From a virus, in IMG/VR virus record IMGVR_UViG_3300025141_000421, positions 1 through 33,010 of that record: DNA of 33,010 nt; one strand, written 5' to 3'. This document shows positions 1 through 7,745 of this stretch, one piece after another. Each line of letters opens with the position of its first letter. Positions within the stretch are counted from its first letter, which is position 1. A program made the translations under genes and the position numbers. The notes beneath the pieces are model-generated. The model saw only the letters and a list, made by a program, of their open reading frames with translations, did no database searches and was not told the DNA's origin.

Positions 1-36
1 CCGCCGCACCAGACGGGGCTGACTGGTGGACGGCGG
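1..36 (-). terminator. Strong hairpin downstream of the capsid gene (possible terminator, cut by window edge)
   Basis: CCGCCG (1-6) pairs with CGGCGG (31-36), and CACCAG (7-12) with CTGGTG (23-28), leaving a 2-nt bulge at 29-30 and a 10-nt loop. This 12-bp GC-rich stem lies 33-68 nt after the capsid stop codon in the transcribed direction. Whether a T-run follows cannot be seen, because it would lie left of position 1. It could be a terminator or an mRNA-stabilising hairpin after a highly expressed gene. Confidence 0.4.
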
Positions 37-68
37 ATTGCTGCCGTGCAACGGCAAAGCAAGGAGAC

Positions 69-1700
69 TTACGCCGGGAGAGTTGTCGAGACTGCGGCGA
101 CCGCACCTCGCTCAAGCTGCCCACCGTATCGCATCATTGCGACCATCAGCATCTCATTGTTGCGGATAAGCGTATCACCCTCAGTGCTGGTTCGCATGTA
201 AAGGCCACGGCGGCGATACATGCGGTAGCGACCCAAGATCGCATAGAAAGCCTGGGTGTTAGCCATGCTCTCATTGACGGCGAAGTGGGCATTGCTGATC
301 GCATATCCACCAGCTCCCGGACCCAGGTGATCGAGGCCGAAGAGGCGTCGAGCATCCGCAGCGCCGACGGGCAAAGCTCGCCATCGCTGATAGGTCGTTT
401 CATTTCCGCAGAAACAAGCTGAAGCTGCAACGGTCGAGCGATGCTCAGCCTTGGCAACTCCATATCGCAGCGATTCGATATTCGAGATCGAGTTCGCTCC
501 GCCGAAAGCGACCGAAGTCGTTCCCGTCTTGTTCATAACGCCTTCCGGTTGGGTCGTGCCGTTTCCGACAGAAACCACATCGTCAAGATCTTCCAGCATT
601 CGCTCACCGTATTGCTCGGTGATGTGAGAGCCGAAATCAATCGGAGAATCCGAAAGGAAATCCAGACCGATTCGGATTGCGCCTTCCCATCGATAGATGG
701 TCGTGTCGAAAGCCGAAACATACGCGGCCGTGTTGAAGAGCGAAATCGCGGAATCATCCACGCCGCCCCAAGATCCAGTGACCGTTCCAGTCACAACGCC
801 CTCAATCCGGCGACCGCGATCAAGCGGAACGATCCGAACTTTCGGGAACAATTCGCCGTGAAGAAGCGGAGTTTGGATGACCATGTCATCGAAGACAATC
901 GGAGCCGCTTCGAGACCGCCAGAAACGGCGTCATCGATAAGGGCCTTCGATTCAAAGTCCGAGAGCTTGCGGTTCTTGATGTCAGCGAAGTCGCCGCCAT
1001 CGGTAGCACCGCCCCAGTTCATCTCCTTCATCGCATAGACCAAAAGCTCTTTGTCTTCCTGAGGCAATGCCTGGAAGCCGAAGGACTTCGATCCGCCGCG
1101 CTGCTTGGTCGAGCAGAGGAACTTGGCGAAGGATCCACAAACGGCCTTATCAAGGTCGCTGGCAGAATCCATAGCCTTGCCTGCCTCCGCAAAGTCCATG
1201 ACCCTCTGACCGGCACGAGGATGAGCTTCGCCCTTCTTCGTGGTCTCGGGATAATGAAGAGCCGACTTCGTGGTCGAGTACTTCTCCCAAGCGCCTTTGA
1301 CTCGCGGCTGGCCGGTGCTCTCATCAACCGGCACACTCATACCAGCGATTCGCTTCATCGACTTATGCCAGTCAGGCTCTTGGAACTTCTCGCCTTCAGG
1401 CTTCTTTTCCTTCTCGCCTTCGGGCTTCTTTTCACCCTCAAGCTTCTCCGTCATCGCATTCGTCAGGGCCTCGATGCCGCCAACGACAGCGTCGAGCTTC
1501 TGACCGAAGCCTTTAACTTCGTCATCGCCCTCAGGCTCTTTGTTCAGCTCAGCAAGCTTATCCAAAGAGAGAGAACCTTTTTCTTCTGCGGACTTGGCTA
1601 ATGCCTCGCCCAACGCCTTACGGAACTCCTCATCGGAAGCGTCCGCCTTGACATCTGCGTTCTCGCAGAGCCAAGCTTTTACTAGCATGGAAAGTTTCAT
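69..1700 (-). CDS. HK97-fold major capsid protein
   Basis: This 543-residue protein forms the icosahedral shell. The part from about residue 250 to the end has the character of the phage_capsid (PF05065) family: an E-loop/P-domain region containing GGLEAAPIVFDDMV, a central stretch with FDTTIYRWEGAIRIGLDF, an A-domain with NGTTQPEGVMN, and a C-terminal MRYGGQLERGAV segment. The first ~115 residues are charged and helical, with KKPEGEK occurring twice (residues 91-97 and 99-105). This looks like a scaffolding (delta) domain of the kind the neighbouring protease removes, though the cleavage site cannot be placed. It follows the protease gene by 62 nt, the HK97 arrangement. The ATG is preceded by an AAGGAAAA ribosome site. 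The family is clear; the extent of the delta domain is inferred. Confidence 0.93.
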   Translation of the reverse strand: MKLSMLVKAWLCENADVKADASDEEFRKALGEALAKSAEEKGSLSLDKLAELNKEPEGDDEVKGFGQKLDAVVGGIEALTNAMTEKLEGEKKPEGEKEKKPEGEKFQEPDWHKSMKRIAGMSVPVDESTGQPRVKGAWEKYSTTKSALHYPETTKKGEAHPRAGQRVMDFAEAGKAMDSASDLDKAVCGSFAKFLCSTKQRGGSKSFGFQALPQEDKELLVYAMKEMNWGGATDGGDFADIKNRKLSDFESKALIDDAVSGGLEAAPIVFDDMVIQTPLLHGELFPKVRIVPLDRGRRIEGVVTGTVTGSWGGVDDSAISLFNTAAYVSAFDTTIYRWEGAIRIGLDFLSDSPIDFGSHITEQYGERMLEDLDDVVSVGNGTTQPEGVMNKTGTTSVAFGGANSISNIESLRYGVAKAEHRSTVAASACFCGNETTYQRWRALPVGAADARRLFGLDHLGPGAGGYAISNAHFAVNESMANTQAFYAILGRYRMYRRRGLYMRTSTEGDTLIRNNEMLMVAMMRYGGQLERGAVAAVSTTLPA

Positions 1701-1762
1701 AATTTTCCTTTTTTCTTCCCACTTAACAAAGCACGGCGGACGCCCGCACGTGTCTCGTTGTT

Positions 1763-2947
1763 TCAGCTTCTCAGGAACTTGCGAAAGCGTTCCCGAGTTT
1801 GTTTCTTTTCGTCAGCACTCTTTTGGTCCTGGATGATTCGAGCCATCTTCTCCAGGTCGCTTCTGTCTGCGTTAGCCATGACAAAGGCAATGGCATCCTT
1901 GACGGTCAATTCTACTTTTGCGTCTTCGGACTTTTCCTCACTGCTGCCCTCTCCTTTGTCATTTCCATCTTCTTGCTCTGATGCGCCGGGTTTGTCTCTG
2001 CCACAGCCGCATCCTTTTCCGCAGCCCGCTTCTTGTCCAGTTCTTTGTTTTTCATCATCAAGGGCCTTTACTGCTTCGGCCAAACTTTCCGGTGTGTCGG
2101 CCTCGACTGTTCGTTTGTAATCGCCCATCTGATCCGTCACTGCAATCCGCGTAGGTCGCTTCTGCCGGATCTGGGCCCCGTACTCTTTCATCAATCCAGA
2201 AGTCAACCGCTCTCCCTCAACCAAGCCGAGGATGACTTCCTCAACATCTGCGTCCGCGTTGGATGGGACAGAGACTACGGATTCTTCCATAATCTCAAAG
2301 CTCTTCACATCCCAGCCCGGGAAAGCGTTTTTGTCGTCATCGTCTGACTTAAGCTCTTCGAACTCAAGAGCCCGAAATCCGTGAGAGAATCTCGCCATGT
2401 CATTGTCGACCATGACAGCCGCGTCATGGCTCAGATCGTTCATATCAACAATTGCCGATACGAGCGAAAGCTTCTGGGCGTCATGTCCCGCGATCATAAG
2501 CATCTTCCCAATTGGAAGAGTATGGATGTGCTGCCAAAGCATGAGCATCTTGGGATCAGGAATCGCTCCCTCAGTCCGCAGGATGTCGCCGTCGCGGTCC
2601 TTTCGGGGAGTAGTCAAGCAATGCTTGAAAGCCATCAGCGTATTCTTAGGCATCTCCAATTCTTCTGGTCCGTCGCCGATGAGTGATTTGAAGTCGGAAG
2701 CTTGAGTAAATGGATCTGACTCAAGCTTCATGTCCTCATTTCGATGAACCAGAGTTTTGGCCGCCCTCTTCAGGACGTCATCAAAACTGGTCTGCTTGTT
2801 AGTAGCGTAACGGTAGCAGATGTCGGATCCAACGCAATCAAGAACAGTCTTGACATAACGATCTGCTGTGATGATGCCTTCCCCAAACAAGGTTTGGGCT
2901 TGCTTCCGGGCTTTGATCTCAGCTAGAAGTTGCTCATGGACTGTCAT
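1763..2947 (-). CDS. Prohead maturation protease (S78/HK97 family)
   Basis: This 394-residue serine protease should cleave the scaffold part of the capsid protein during head maturation. The core spans about residues 100-240. It contains FKHCLTTPRKDRDGDIL, then LWQHIHTLPIGK with the likely catalytic His140, then ESVVSVPSNADAD with the likely nucleophile Ser223 (compare HK97 ESLVSVPANP-type motifs). About 95 N-terminal residues precede the core. The C-terminal tail (residues ~290-394) is acidic and low-complexity and has a Cys-Gly cluster, CGKGCGCG, near residue 312, which is unusual for the family. The tail may act as an internal scaffold or be self-cleaved; this is inference. The ATG has a GGAAGAG ribosome site. 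The next gene transcribed is the major capsid protein. Confidence 0.9.
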   Translation of the reverse strand: MTVHEQLLAEIKARKQAQTLFGEGIITADRYVKTVLDCVGSDICYRYATNKQTSFDDVLKRAAKTLVHRNEDMKLESDPFTQASDFKSLIGDGPEELEMPKNTLMAFKHCLTTPRKDRDGDILRTEGAIPDPKMLMLWQHIHTLPIGKMLMIAGHDAQKLSLVSAIVDMNDLSHDAAVMVDNDMARFSHGFRALEFEELKSDDDDKNAFPGWDVKSFEIMEESVVSVPSNADADVEEVILGLVEGERLTSGLMKEYGAQIRQKRPTRIAVTDQMGDYKRTVEADTPESLAEAVKALDDEKQRTGQEAGCGKGCGCGRDKPGASEQEDGNDKGEGSSEEKSEDAKVELTVKDAIAFVMANADRSDLEKMARIIQDQKSADEKKQTRERFRKFLRS

Positions 2948-2992
2948 TTTGCTCTTCCTGCTTGGTCGTTTTTATCCAATGACGTAGGCATG

Positions 2993-3289
2993 CTAAACGT
3001 CGCGGCCTCCGCCATAATGTACGTTGAGTTTTCCATCTGCTGCTGCCGCCCGAATCAGTTTGATCCGGTTAAAGTCATCAATCGTGAACAGCTTGGGAGC
3101 GTTTCCAACTACCAACCGCATTCCCTCTCCTGTGGTCCCGGCTGTGGGAGTAGAGGAGTTATCCATCGTGTAGTTGATGTTGTTCTCTGTAGCCTGAAGC
3201 TCAACAAACTGAGCCTTGGCAGGAACCGTGAACGAGGTCACGGTCAGAACAGAGTTCGAGATTGTTATGTGATCGTATCCTAAGTACAT
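2993..3289 (-). CDS. Small beta-rich virion-type protein, unknown
   Basis: This 98-residue protein has no trans-membrane segment. The pattern is alternating hydrophobic strands (ISNSVLTVTSFTVPAKAQFV), followed by YTMDNSSTPTAGTTGEGMRL and LFTIDDFNRIKLIRA. Small proteins with this layout (an AQ-F-ELQA strand, then a disordered TPTA loop, then a gating phrase and -IRAAA-) are common in phage head gene clusters and are generally annotated as structural proteins of unknown role. It lies between a small basic unknown gene and the protease, which agrees with a head accessory or decoration role. That role is inferred from position and composition only. Confidence 0.6.
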   Translation of the reverse strand: MYLGYDHITISNSVLTVTSFTVPAKAQFVELQATENNINYTMDNSSTPTAGTTGEGMRLVVGNAPKLFTIDDFNRIKLIRAAAADGKLNVHYGGGRDV

Positions 3290-3301
3290 TAGGCTACTTT
3301 C

Positions 3302-3703
3302 TTATATGCGGGATTTGGCCGTAGCCCACGCGCTGACAGCAAAGCTGATCGCCCTCTTGCCGCTAAGGGATTCGAGCCATCGTTTGGCATCGTGGAGATT
3401 CGGATAGTTGTCGACGCCCTTGAAGGGGCTGAGCTTGGGAACATCTGCGTACAAGAACTCCCCCTTTTTGTTCTTCGGAAGAGCGTCCCCAATCACTTCC
3501 TCACAAAGAGCAACAAAGGGGCCTGGATTTCCCCGCAAAGCAAGGCCCTTCAGAGCTTCTTTGTTGATGCTGACGCCCGCCGTCCCCGACAAGTCCCGTT
3601 GATGGGCCTTGTCAGAAACAATCTTCGATTTGTTCTTCTTCGCCAGGGGAGTCGAACTGGCATCAAAGATCGCGGAAGTTTCTGGCTTTTTTCTGTTAGC
3701 CAT
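3302..3703 (-). CDS. Basic hypothetical protein, 133 aa
   Basis: I do not recognise a family. The first ~35 residues are lysine-rich and probably disordered (MANRKKPETS, KKNKSKIVSDKAHQRD). The rest looks globular, with one likely helix around HDAKRWLESL and a C-terminal AVSAWATAKSRI. The ATG is preceded by AAGGAACATAGCAA, a good ribosome site. It sits between the Ser-tailed protein and the small beta-rich gene in the head cluster, so a virion or assembly role is plausible but unproved. Confidence 0.7.
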   Translation of the reverse strand: MANRKKPETSAIFDASSTPLAKKNKSKIVSDKAHQRDLSGTAGVSINKEALKGLALRGNPGPFVALCEEVIGDALPKNKKGEFLYADVPKLSPFKGVDNYPNLHDAKRWLESLSGKRAISFAVSAWATAKSRI

Positions 3704-3721
3704 TTGCTATGTTCCTTGAGA

Positions 3722-4156
3722 TTAGCTAGAAGAGGAGCTGCTGGATTGACTAGAGCTAGAAGAGGAGCTGCTGGATTGACTAGAGCTAGAAGAACTAGAA
3801 GACGAACTCTGGCTGGAGCTGGATGAGCTGGAGCTGAGATCTTCCATCGCAAGCACAGCGAAGAGCGAAGAGTTCCCACCCTGATTGGATTTGCCTGGGA
3901 ATTGCAATTCCCCAGTATTGAAATGAATCAACTGAGGCTCACTGGCTTCGCCGGATGATCGTGTATCAACGAGCTTTGCCTGCCAAATCGTATTGTCAGG
4001 AAGCACGACAGTCACGTTATCAACAGCGCCAGCATCCGCGTTGTGCTGAGCAGAAGGAGCCGAATCGTCGCCCGCTCGGTACATGCGGGTGATCGTCAAT
4101 TGACGGGCAGAAAGGCCAGCGGTTGAGCCAAGATAGAATGTGACGTTCTTAGTCAT
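3722..4156 (-). CDS. Virion-type protein with Ser/Gln-rich C-terminal tail
   Basis: The protein has 144 residues in two parts. Residues 1-~107 form a beta-rich globular domain (VTFYLGSTAGLSARQLTITR, VTVVLPDNTIWQAKLVD, PQLIHFNTGELQFPG). The remaining ~37 residues are almost only Ser with a Gln every 10-11 residues. The tail resembles the repeat of the 486-residue protein encoded at 9341-10801, so two structural-region genes share one kind of low-complexity module. The globular part is not recognised. The ATG follows AGGAACCTAGGCA. The 123 nt between this gene and the next one transcribed before it (4157-4279) hold no ORF and no convincing promoter. Likely a surface or fibre-associated virion protein; this is inference from the tail and location. 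Confidence 0.72.
   Translation of the reverse strand: MTKNVTFYLGSTAGLSARQLTITRMYRAGDDSAPSAQHNADAGAVDNVTVVLPDNTIWQAKLVDTRSSGEASEPQLIHFNTGELQFPGKSNQGGNSSLFAVLAMEDLSSSSSSSSQSSSSSSSSSSQSSSSSSSSSQSSSSSSS
3724..3793 (-). repeat. 30-bp tandem repeat encoding Ser/Gln tail
   Basis: Two exact 30-bp copies (3724-3753 and 3754-3783), each starting agctagaagaggagctgctg on the plus strand, are followed by a 10-bp partial copy at 3784-3793. They encode 10-residue Ser/Gln units at the C-terminus of the 3722-4156 protein, right up to its stop codon. The exactness of the copies suggests recent duplication. Confidence 0.9.
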
Positions 4157-4279
4157 TGCCTAGGTTCCTATTGAGAGACTGTGGGTTTGCTCAAATGAAA
4201 CCGCCGCAGCTCTATCGCCTAGACAGTTAAGGTATGGATCAATATGCCAAACTAAGAAAAAGAAATCAAGAGGAGATCA

Positions 4280-4534
4280 CTATTTTTTTGACAGCCTTTT
4301 CTCTGCCCCATCAGGACGTCGAAAAGTATCACAAATGCAACGAGCATGGAGCATCTCGCCTTTGTTCCCATGAACTTCCAATTTCAAAGTAAAATCATGC
4401 CCCTTAAACATAGCTTCACAGAACTCTCGATCAAATTTCTGCAAAGCCTCAAGAAAGTCAGCAAGGGACTCAGATCCTGCCCCCAGAACCTTTATGTACT
4501 CATTTGGGGATGATGATCCCTTTTCCTTGTTCAA
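4280..4534 (-). CDS. Hypothetical protein, 84 aa, TTG start
   Basis: No family recognised. A likely amphipathic helix (SLADFLEALQKFDREFCEAM) is followed by a short beta segment (DFTLKLEVHG) and a basic C-terminus. No ATG or GTG lies near the N-terminus. The TTG at 4534 has GGAG seven bases upstream (GGAGATAACTGTTG), which decides the start. It overlaps the end of the preceding gene by 35 nt, consistent with coupled translation. Position between portal and Ser-tailed gene gives no specific function. Confidence 0.6.
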   Translation of the reverse strand: MNKEKGSSSPNEYIKVLGAGSESLADFLEALQKFDREFCEAMFKGHDFTLKLEVHGNKGEMLHARCICDTFRRPDGAEKRLSKK

Positions 4535-4730
4535 CAGTTATCTCCATCTCTGTTGCATCATAAATCAAAACTTCCACACAATCCCCAGCCCACTTCTCAA
4601 TACTCTTTCTGAGTTTCTTCCTCTGAGATAGCTCCAACCTTCGATAAACCTTAACTAAGATTCTATCCCCATGCTGAAAACGAAGAGGCGAGCAACTGAC
4701 TTCCGCGATCTTTGGTTTTGCTTTCCCCAT
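4500..4730 (-). CDS. Hypothetical protein, 76 aa
   Basis: No family recognised. It is small and basic, with a phrase (RFQHGDRILVKVYRRL) resembling a small beta-barrel and ending in a beta-hairpin-like EMEITVEQGKGIIIPK. The reading frame is open to 4781, but the ATG at 4730 starts one base after the stop of the upstream gene (TAG at 4732-4734) and has GGAGTGGCGGTAGG before it. I therefore prefer the 76-residue form. Confidence 0.62.
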   Translation of the reverse strand: MGKAKPKIAEVSCSPLRFQHGDRILVKVYRRLELSQRKKLRKSIEKWAGDCVEVLIYDATEMEITVEQGKGIIIPK

Positions 4731-4731
4731 C

Positions 4732-5070
4732 CTACCGCCACTCCACTTTTGGAACTTCTGCTTGGCCCCGAAGCTTAGCATTCATCTCCAAAGTCCATTC
4801 CGCCACTTCTCGGGTAGCCTTCATCTCATCTTCTGAATGGCGGAAATCACTTTGCTTGTGACGAATCCTTGCTTGCCGCCAGAGAAACAATGCGGGCATC
4901 AAATCCCTCGGAGGATCGAGCTTGTTCCCCGTTCTCTGCAGACTCGTTTCGCAAACGGTGAGAAACTTATCCTCAACCGCCCTCACAAGACCCACCTCAT
5001 CTGGTTCACTAAAAACCAGGGTAGAAGAACTACTCCCGCTCTTCCTGTTCTTCATCTTCTTCTTCCGCAT
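4732..5070 (-). CDS. Hypothetical protein, 112 aa, overlapping portal 3' end
   Basis: No family recognised. A basic, Ser-rich start (MRKKKMKNRKSGSSSS) is followed by a helical body with many charged residues (HSEDEMKATREVAEWTLEMN). The start lies inside the portal reading frame, in the stretch encoding the portal's Glu-rich tail. ATG codons at 5070 and 5055 are both possible; the 5055 one has GGAAGAAGAAG just ahead. The overlap of up to 41 nt suggests coupled translation with portal. Confidence 0.6.
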   Translation of the reverse strand: MRKKKMKNRKSGSSSSTLVFSEPDEVGLVRAVEDKFLTVCETSLQRTGNKLDPPRDLMPALFLWRQARIRHKQSDFRHSEDEMKATREVAEWTLEMNAKLRGQAEVPKVEWR

Positions 5071-6619
5071 CTTCTTCGCCTTCCGATGCTACGGGGTCTG
5101 GTTTCTGCAACTCTAGTTGATGGGCAGTGAAATCCAAAGCTGAATCCACTATGTCCGAAGCATCCGATTCTTCGATCTCAAGGAACAGCGACAGAAGCTT
5201 TCCGCCAGCCTCTGGTCCGATCTGTCCATTGCCAACGCTCTGAAGAATCTGAATCGCTGCTTGGAGGCCGCCAACGCTGTCGAGCAGTTTGTTTCTTTGC
5301 TCCAGATCATCGGGATCAATGTCCGAGAAGCCAGCCTCTGCTCGAATCTCACCGCGAGTGATGTCACCGTTCGCTCGCATCGCAAGCAAATTTCTCCACT
5401 TCAATGCGGGATCATTGGGGGCACAAGCCTCCCACCAGATAACAAGAGGCTCGGAACTTCCTATCATCCCTGTCATCACGCCGCCAAGCATCCGCAGGAA
5501 GAGGTTCACTCTTTTGCAGAATCTCTCCTCAATCTTGGCTGCTTGAGCATAGCCGCCGATGTTGACGGGCTCACCGATAATGTACGGATGGACTCCAAAC
5601 GCTGAGAGGATCCTGGTTCTGGCTTTGTCTTCCGACTTATCCCAACCCATCTCCCTTTGAGTCATTGAGAGGGGTCGGATGTTTTCGATAAGCCCATCAA
5701 CAATCGCTGGAGATCCGTAGTTGGCGACCCCGCCCATGACCTTTCTAATTGCGCCCATAACTTGTCGTCGCTGACCAGGGGAAAGTCTGGGTCGGATTCC
5801 TGCGGGGACATCTGGGTGAGGGTCTTTTCCCATCTCAACGATGACAGAAGGGAAGACCCCATTCTCAAAGAAGTTTTCTTGACTAGTTTGGATATGGTCA
5901 TCGATTCGGATCGCTTGTATTTGGGCAATAGCGGGGGCCGTTGCCGATTTCATGTCCGCAGGGTTCGGCAGATGTGCGAAGCCCACAACCTCCCGCTCAA
6001 GAGGCTCAGGCTTGCTGGTGGGGTTACTAGGATCCTTGATCCAAAATTTGGAGAAAGGCCCGTTAGTGTGATCGGGAGTAATCCAAGTAGTCGGAACTGA
6101 ATAGAATTCATACGGCTGTTCTGGATTCCCAGTCTCGCCACCGATCACATAGCCCCAACCAGTAAGACACAGATTCGCAATGAACGAGTAAACAAAACTG
6201 AGCCCATCCTGCAGAGGATTGGGCTTAACCATGCACGAATGCAAAGGATGATCCGGCTGGATCTCAAGATTACCTAGAGATGCGGAGTATTTGTACTGGA
6301 GAGGAATAGTATCAAGCGACTTGATTCCCGGGATCTGCCGATCCTTCTCAGAGGGCGACACGTTCTTTCGAGCAACGTTGATGTCCTGCAAAGACCCTTC
6401 GCTCGAAATAGCATGAATCGCAGCATAGACCCAACCCCGAAACAGAGAATAGCTAGTACGAGCACGACTATTCTCAGAATCAGTCTGCCAGTTCCCGAAA
6501 GAATTTGAGCCCAGGATCTTATCCATCCTCTCCGGGGCCATTGCTTTCGACCGGGCCTGATCAATGATCGTAGAGGTAAGATTCTGCTCTTCCTCCATTG
6601 CCTGCTGAAGCGCTCTCAC
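5030..6619 (-). CDS. Portal protein (HK97-like family)
   Basis: This ~529-residue protein should form the dodecameric ring at the capsid vertex through which DNA is packaged and to which the tail joins. Recognisable portal features (phage_portal, PF04860) are an N-terminal GWVYAAIHAIS segment, HPLHSCMVKPNP, a wing region with FYSVPTTWITPDH, the stem/crown stretch FFENGVFPSVIVEM, then SEDKARTRILSAFGVHPYIIG and a C-terminal NKLLDSVGG. It ends in a Glu-rich tail (about 17 residues). The frame is open to 6688, but the GTG at 6619, two bases after the upstream stop and preceded by AAGGAGAGTAGCC, is the likely start. Gene order is unusual: connector genes lie between TerL and portal rather than after the capsid gene. 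Confidence 0.9.
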   Translation of the reverse strand: MRALQQAMEEEQNLTSTIIDQARSKAMAPERMDKILGSNSFGNWQTDSENSRARTSYSLFRGWVYAAIHAISSEGSLQDINVARKNVSPSEKDRQIPGIKSLDTIPLQYKYSASLGNLEIQPDHPLHSCMVKPNPLQDGLSFVYSFIANLCLTGWGYVIGGETGNPEQPYEFYSVPTTWITPDHTNGPFSKFWIKDPSNPTSKPEPLEREVVGFAHLPNPADMKSATAPAIAQIQAIRIDDHIQTSQENFFENGVFPSVIVEMGKDPHPDVPAGIRPRLSPGQRRQVMGAIRKVMGGVANYGSPAIVDGLIENIRPLSMTQREMGWDKSEDKARTRILSAFGVHPYIIGEPVNIGGYAQAAKIEERFCKRVNLFLRMLGGVMTGMIGSSEPLVIWWEACAPNDPALKWRNLLAMRANGDITRGEIRAEAGFSDIDPDDLEQRNKLLDSVGGLQAAIQILQSVGNGQIGPEAGGKLLSLFLEIEESDASDIVDSALDFTAHQLELQKPDPVASEGEEDAEEEDEEQEERE

Positions 6620-6621
6620 GG

Positions 6622-6996
6622 CTACTCTCCTTGAGCCCCTTGTTGTAAAGTCCTGGTAATGGAGTGCACAGCAGCTTCTGCTCTCCATCTCTCAGTCATT
6701 GCGGTATGGCTCGCTTGCATCGTCTTTATGGTATTAGCAAGGACATCCCGCTCATCAGTCAGCGTATCGCACTGTTTGCGGTACTGCCGGAGGAGTGCTT
6801 CGACCTGTTCAATCTCATACTGAACCGAGTCTCGCTGCTCCTTGATTTCCTTCTGAGCCTCCTGAATACTGTTTACGTGAGAATCCACTATCCTCTCGAA
6901 CTCTCTCTCCGCTCTCTTCAGACTAGCAACTCTCCTCAAATACAGCCTCTGAGACATAGAGTCTTCTGACTTAGAGGCGAATGGCCACCAAATCAT
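6622..6996 (-). CDS. Coiled-coil protein, 124 aa
   Basis: After a short hydrophobic start (MIWWPFASK), residues ~20-115 are an almost continuous heptad-rich helix (REFERIVDSHVNSIQEAQKE, EIEQVEALLRQYRKQCDTL). No enzyme motif is visible. The ATG overlaps the preceding stop as ATGA, with GAGGAG as ribosome site, and the portal gene follows after two bases. A portal- or head-associated assembly factor is possible, but the evidence is only the coiled coil and the position. Confidence 0.72.
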   Translation of the reverse strand: MIWWPFASKSEDSMSQRLYLRRVASLKRAEREFERIVDSHVNSIQEAQKEIKEQRDSVQYEIEQVEALLRQYRKQCDTLTDERDVLANTIKTMQASHTAMTERWRAEAAVHSITRTLQQGAQGE

Positions 6997-7355
6997 TTCT
7001 TCTCCTCATTTATCTCAGACACCTCTGCCACTTCTTCCGTCTGATCCGGCCCCTTCAAGTTCTCCAAAAAAGGAGCAGGCGGCAGAGGAGCAGGAGCAGA
7101 ATTCATCTCTTCAAGGGTACTCTGCATGTCTCCAGTCAGCATAGCGACCGCTGTCAGGAAATCCGCGTTGGGAAATTGCCAGCAGAACTTGCCTACATAC
7201 TCCACCATGTTTTCGTCCGTCACCCTCCAAGCCGCGATCATGAACTTTGGAGAATCGATGGTCTTGTTGATTCTGTCCTGAAGATCCGGCAGCATCTCTT
7301 CCTTCTTTGAGTACTGCTTATCTTTCCGTTCCCCGAGATTGATCCCATTGAGCAT
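6993..7355 (-). CDS. Hypothetical protein, 120 aa
   Basis: No family recognised. The N-terminal ~85 residues look globular and alpha-helical (LPDLQDRINKTIDSPKFMIA, ADFLTAVAMLTGDMQSTLEE). They are followed by a Pro-rich linker (APAPLPPAPF) and an acidic tail. It overlaps the coiled-coil gene by ATGA, so the two are probably translated together. Its place in the portal/connector group suggests a role in head assembly; this is inference. Confidence 0.65.
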   Translation of the reverse strand: MLNGINLGERKDKQYSKKEEMLPDLQDRINKTIDSPKFMIAAWRVTDENMVEYVGKFCWQFPNADFLTAVAMLTGDMQSTLEEMNSAPAPLPPAPFLENLKGPDQTEEVAEVSEINEEKK

Positions 7356-7372
7356 AGCACGGCATCCTCTGA

Positions 7373-7735
7373 TTAAGTTGCTGACGCAGTTCCAGGGACA
7401 ACAGCAATTCCCCGTTCCTCTGTAAACTGCTCGATAATTAACAAAAGCTCGTTCTTCCTCTTCGTTCCATCATAAGCCCCATCGGCAGTCTCCCGATCAA
7501 TTCCACAAGATTCGCCGCCGACGATCAGAACCTCAGTATCGTCCCCATTTATGAATACGCAACTAGCCTGGAGGATAATCTCAAAGCTAGTGGCTGATCG
7601 GGGACTATTTCCGTTCACTGGATTCTTGGTTTGGCTGACATACAGAATATTGTACAGCAGCTTCCCACAGGTAGATTTCTCATGCCCCTTAATACTATCC
7701 ACAAAATCCTGAATTGTCTCGCACTCAACTCGCAC
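7373..7735 (-). CDS. Head-tail region hypothetical protein, 120 aa
   Basis: No confident family. It starts at a GTG with AAGGAG seven bases upstream (AAGGAGAATGCTGTG), which decides the start. The body has the alpha/beta look of small neck or tail-completion proteins (TIQDFVDSIKGHEKS, SFEIILQASCVFINGDDTEV, ELLLIIEQFTEERGIAVV). In many siphoviruses such a gene follows the head-closure protein, and here too it comes directly after the candidate stopper gene. A neck/tail-completion function is therefore possible but not shown. Confidence 0.62.
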   Translation of the reverse strand: MRVECETIQDFVDSIKGHEKSTCGKLLYNILYVSQTKNPVNGNSPRSATSFEIILQASCVFINGDDTEVLIVGGESCGIDRETADGAYDGTKRKNELLLIIEQFTEERGIAVVPGTASAT

Positions 7736-7745
7736 AGCATTCTCC

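Noticed and set aside
441-1601. 386-codon plus-strand ORF opposite the capsid gene
   Set aside because: Antisense shadow of a strongly supported capsid gene; Arg/Leu-rich translation without family features and no ribosome site supporting it.
4157-4279. Possible promoter in the 123-nt gap (TTGGCA, TTGATC-like boxes)
   Set aside because: Spacing to any -10 box is poor and no conserved pattern recurs elsewhere in the window.
6611-6623. Identical 13-mer (cgctctcacggct) around the start codons of portal and of the 18953-19309 gene (19301-19313)
   Set aside because: In 33 kb several 13-base matches are expected by chance; both simply have an AGGAG site and a GTG-AGA-GCG start.
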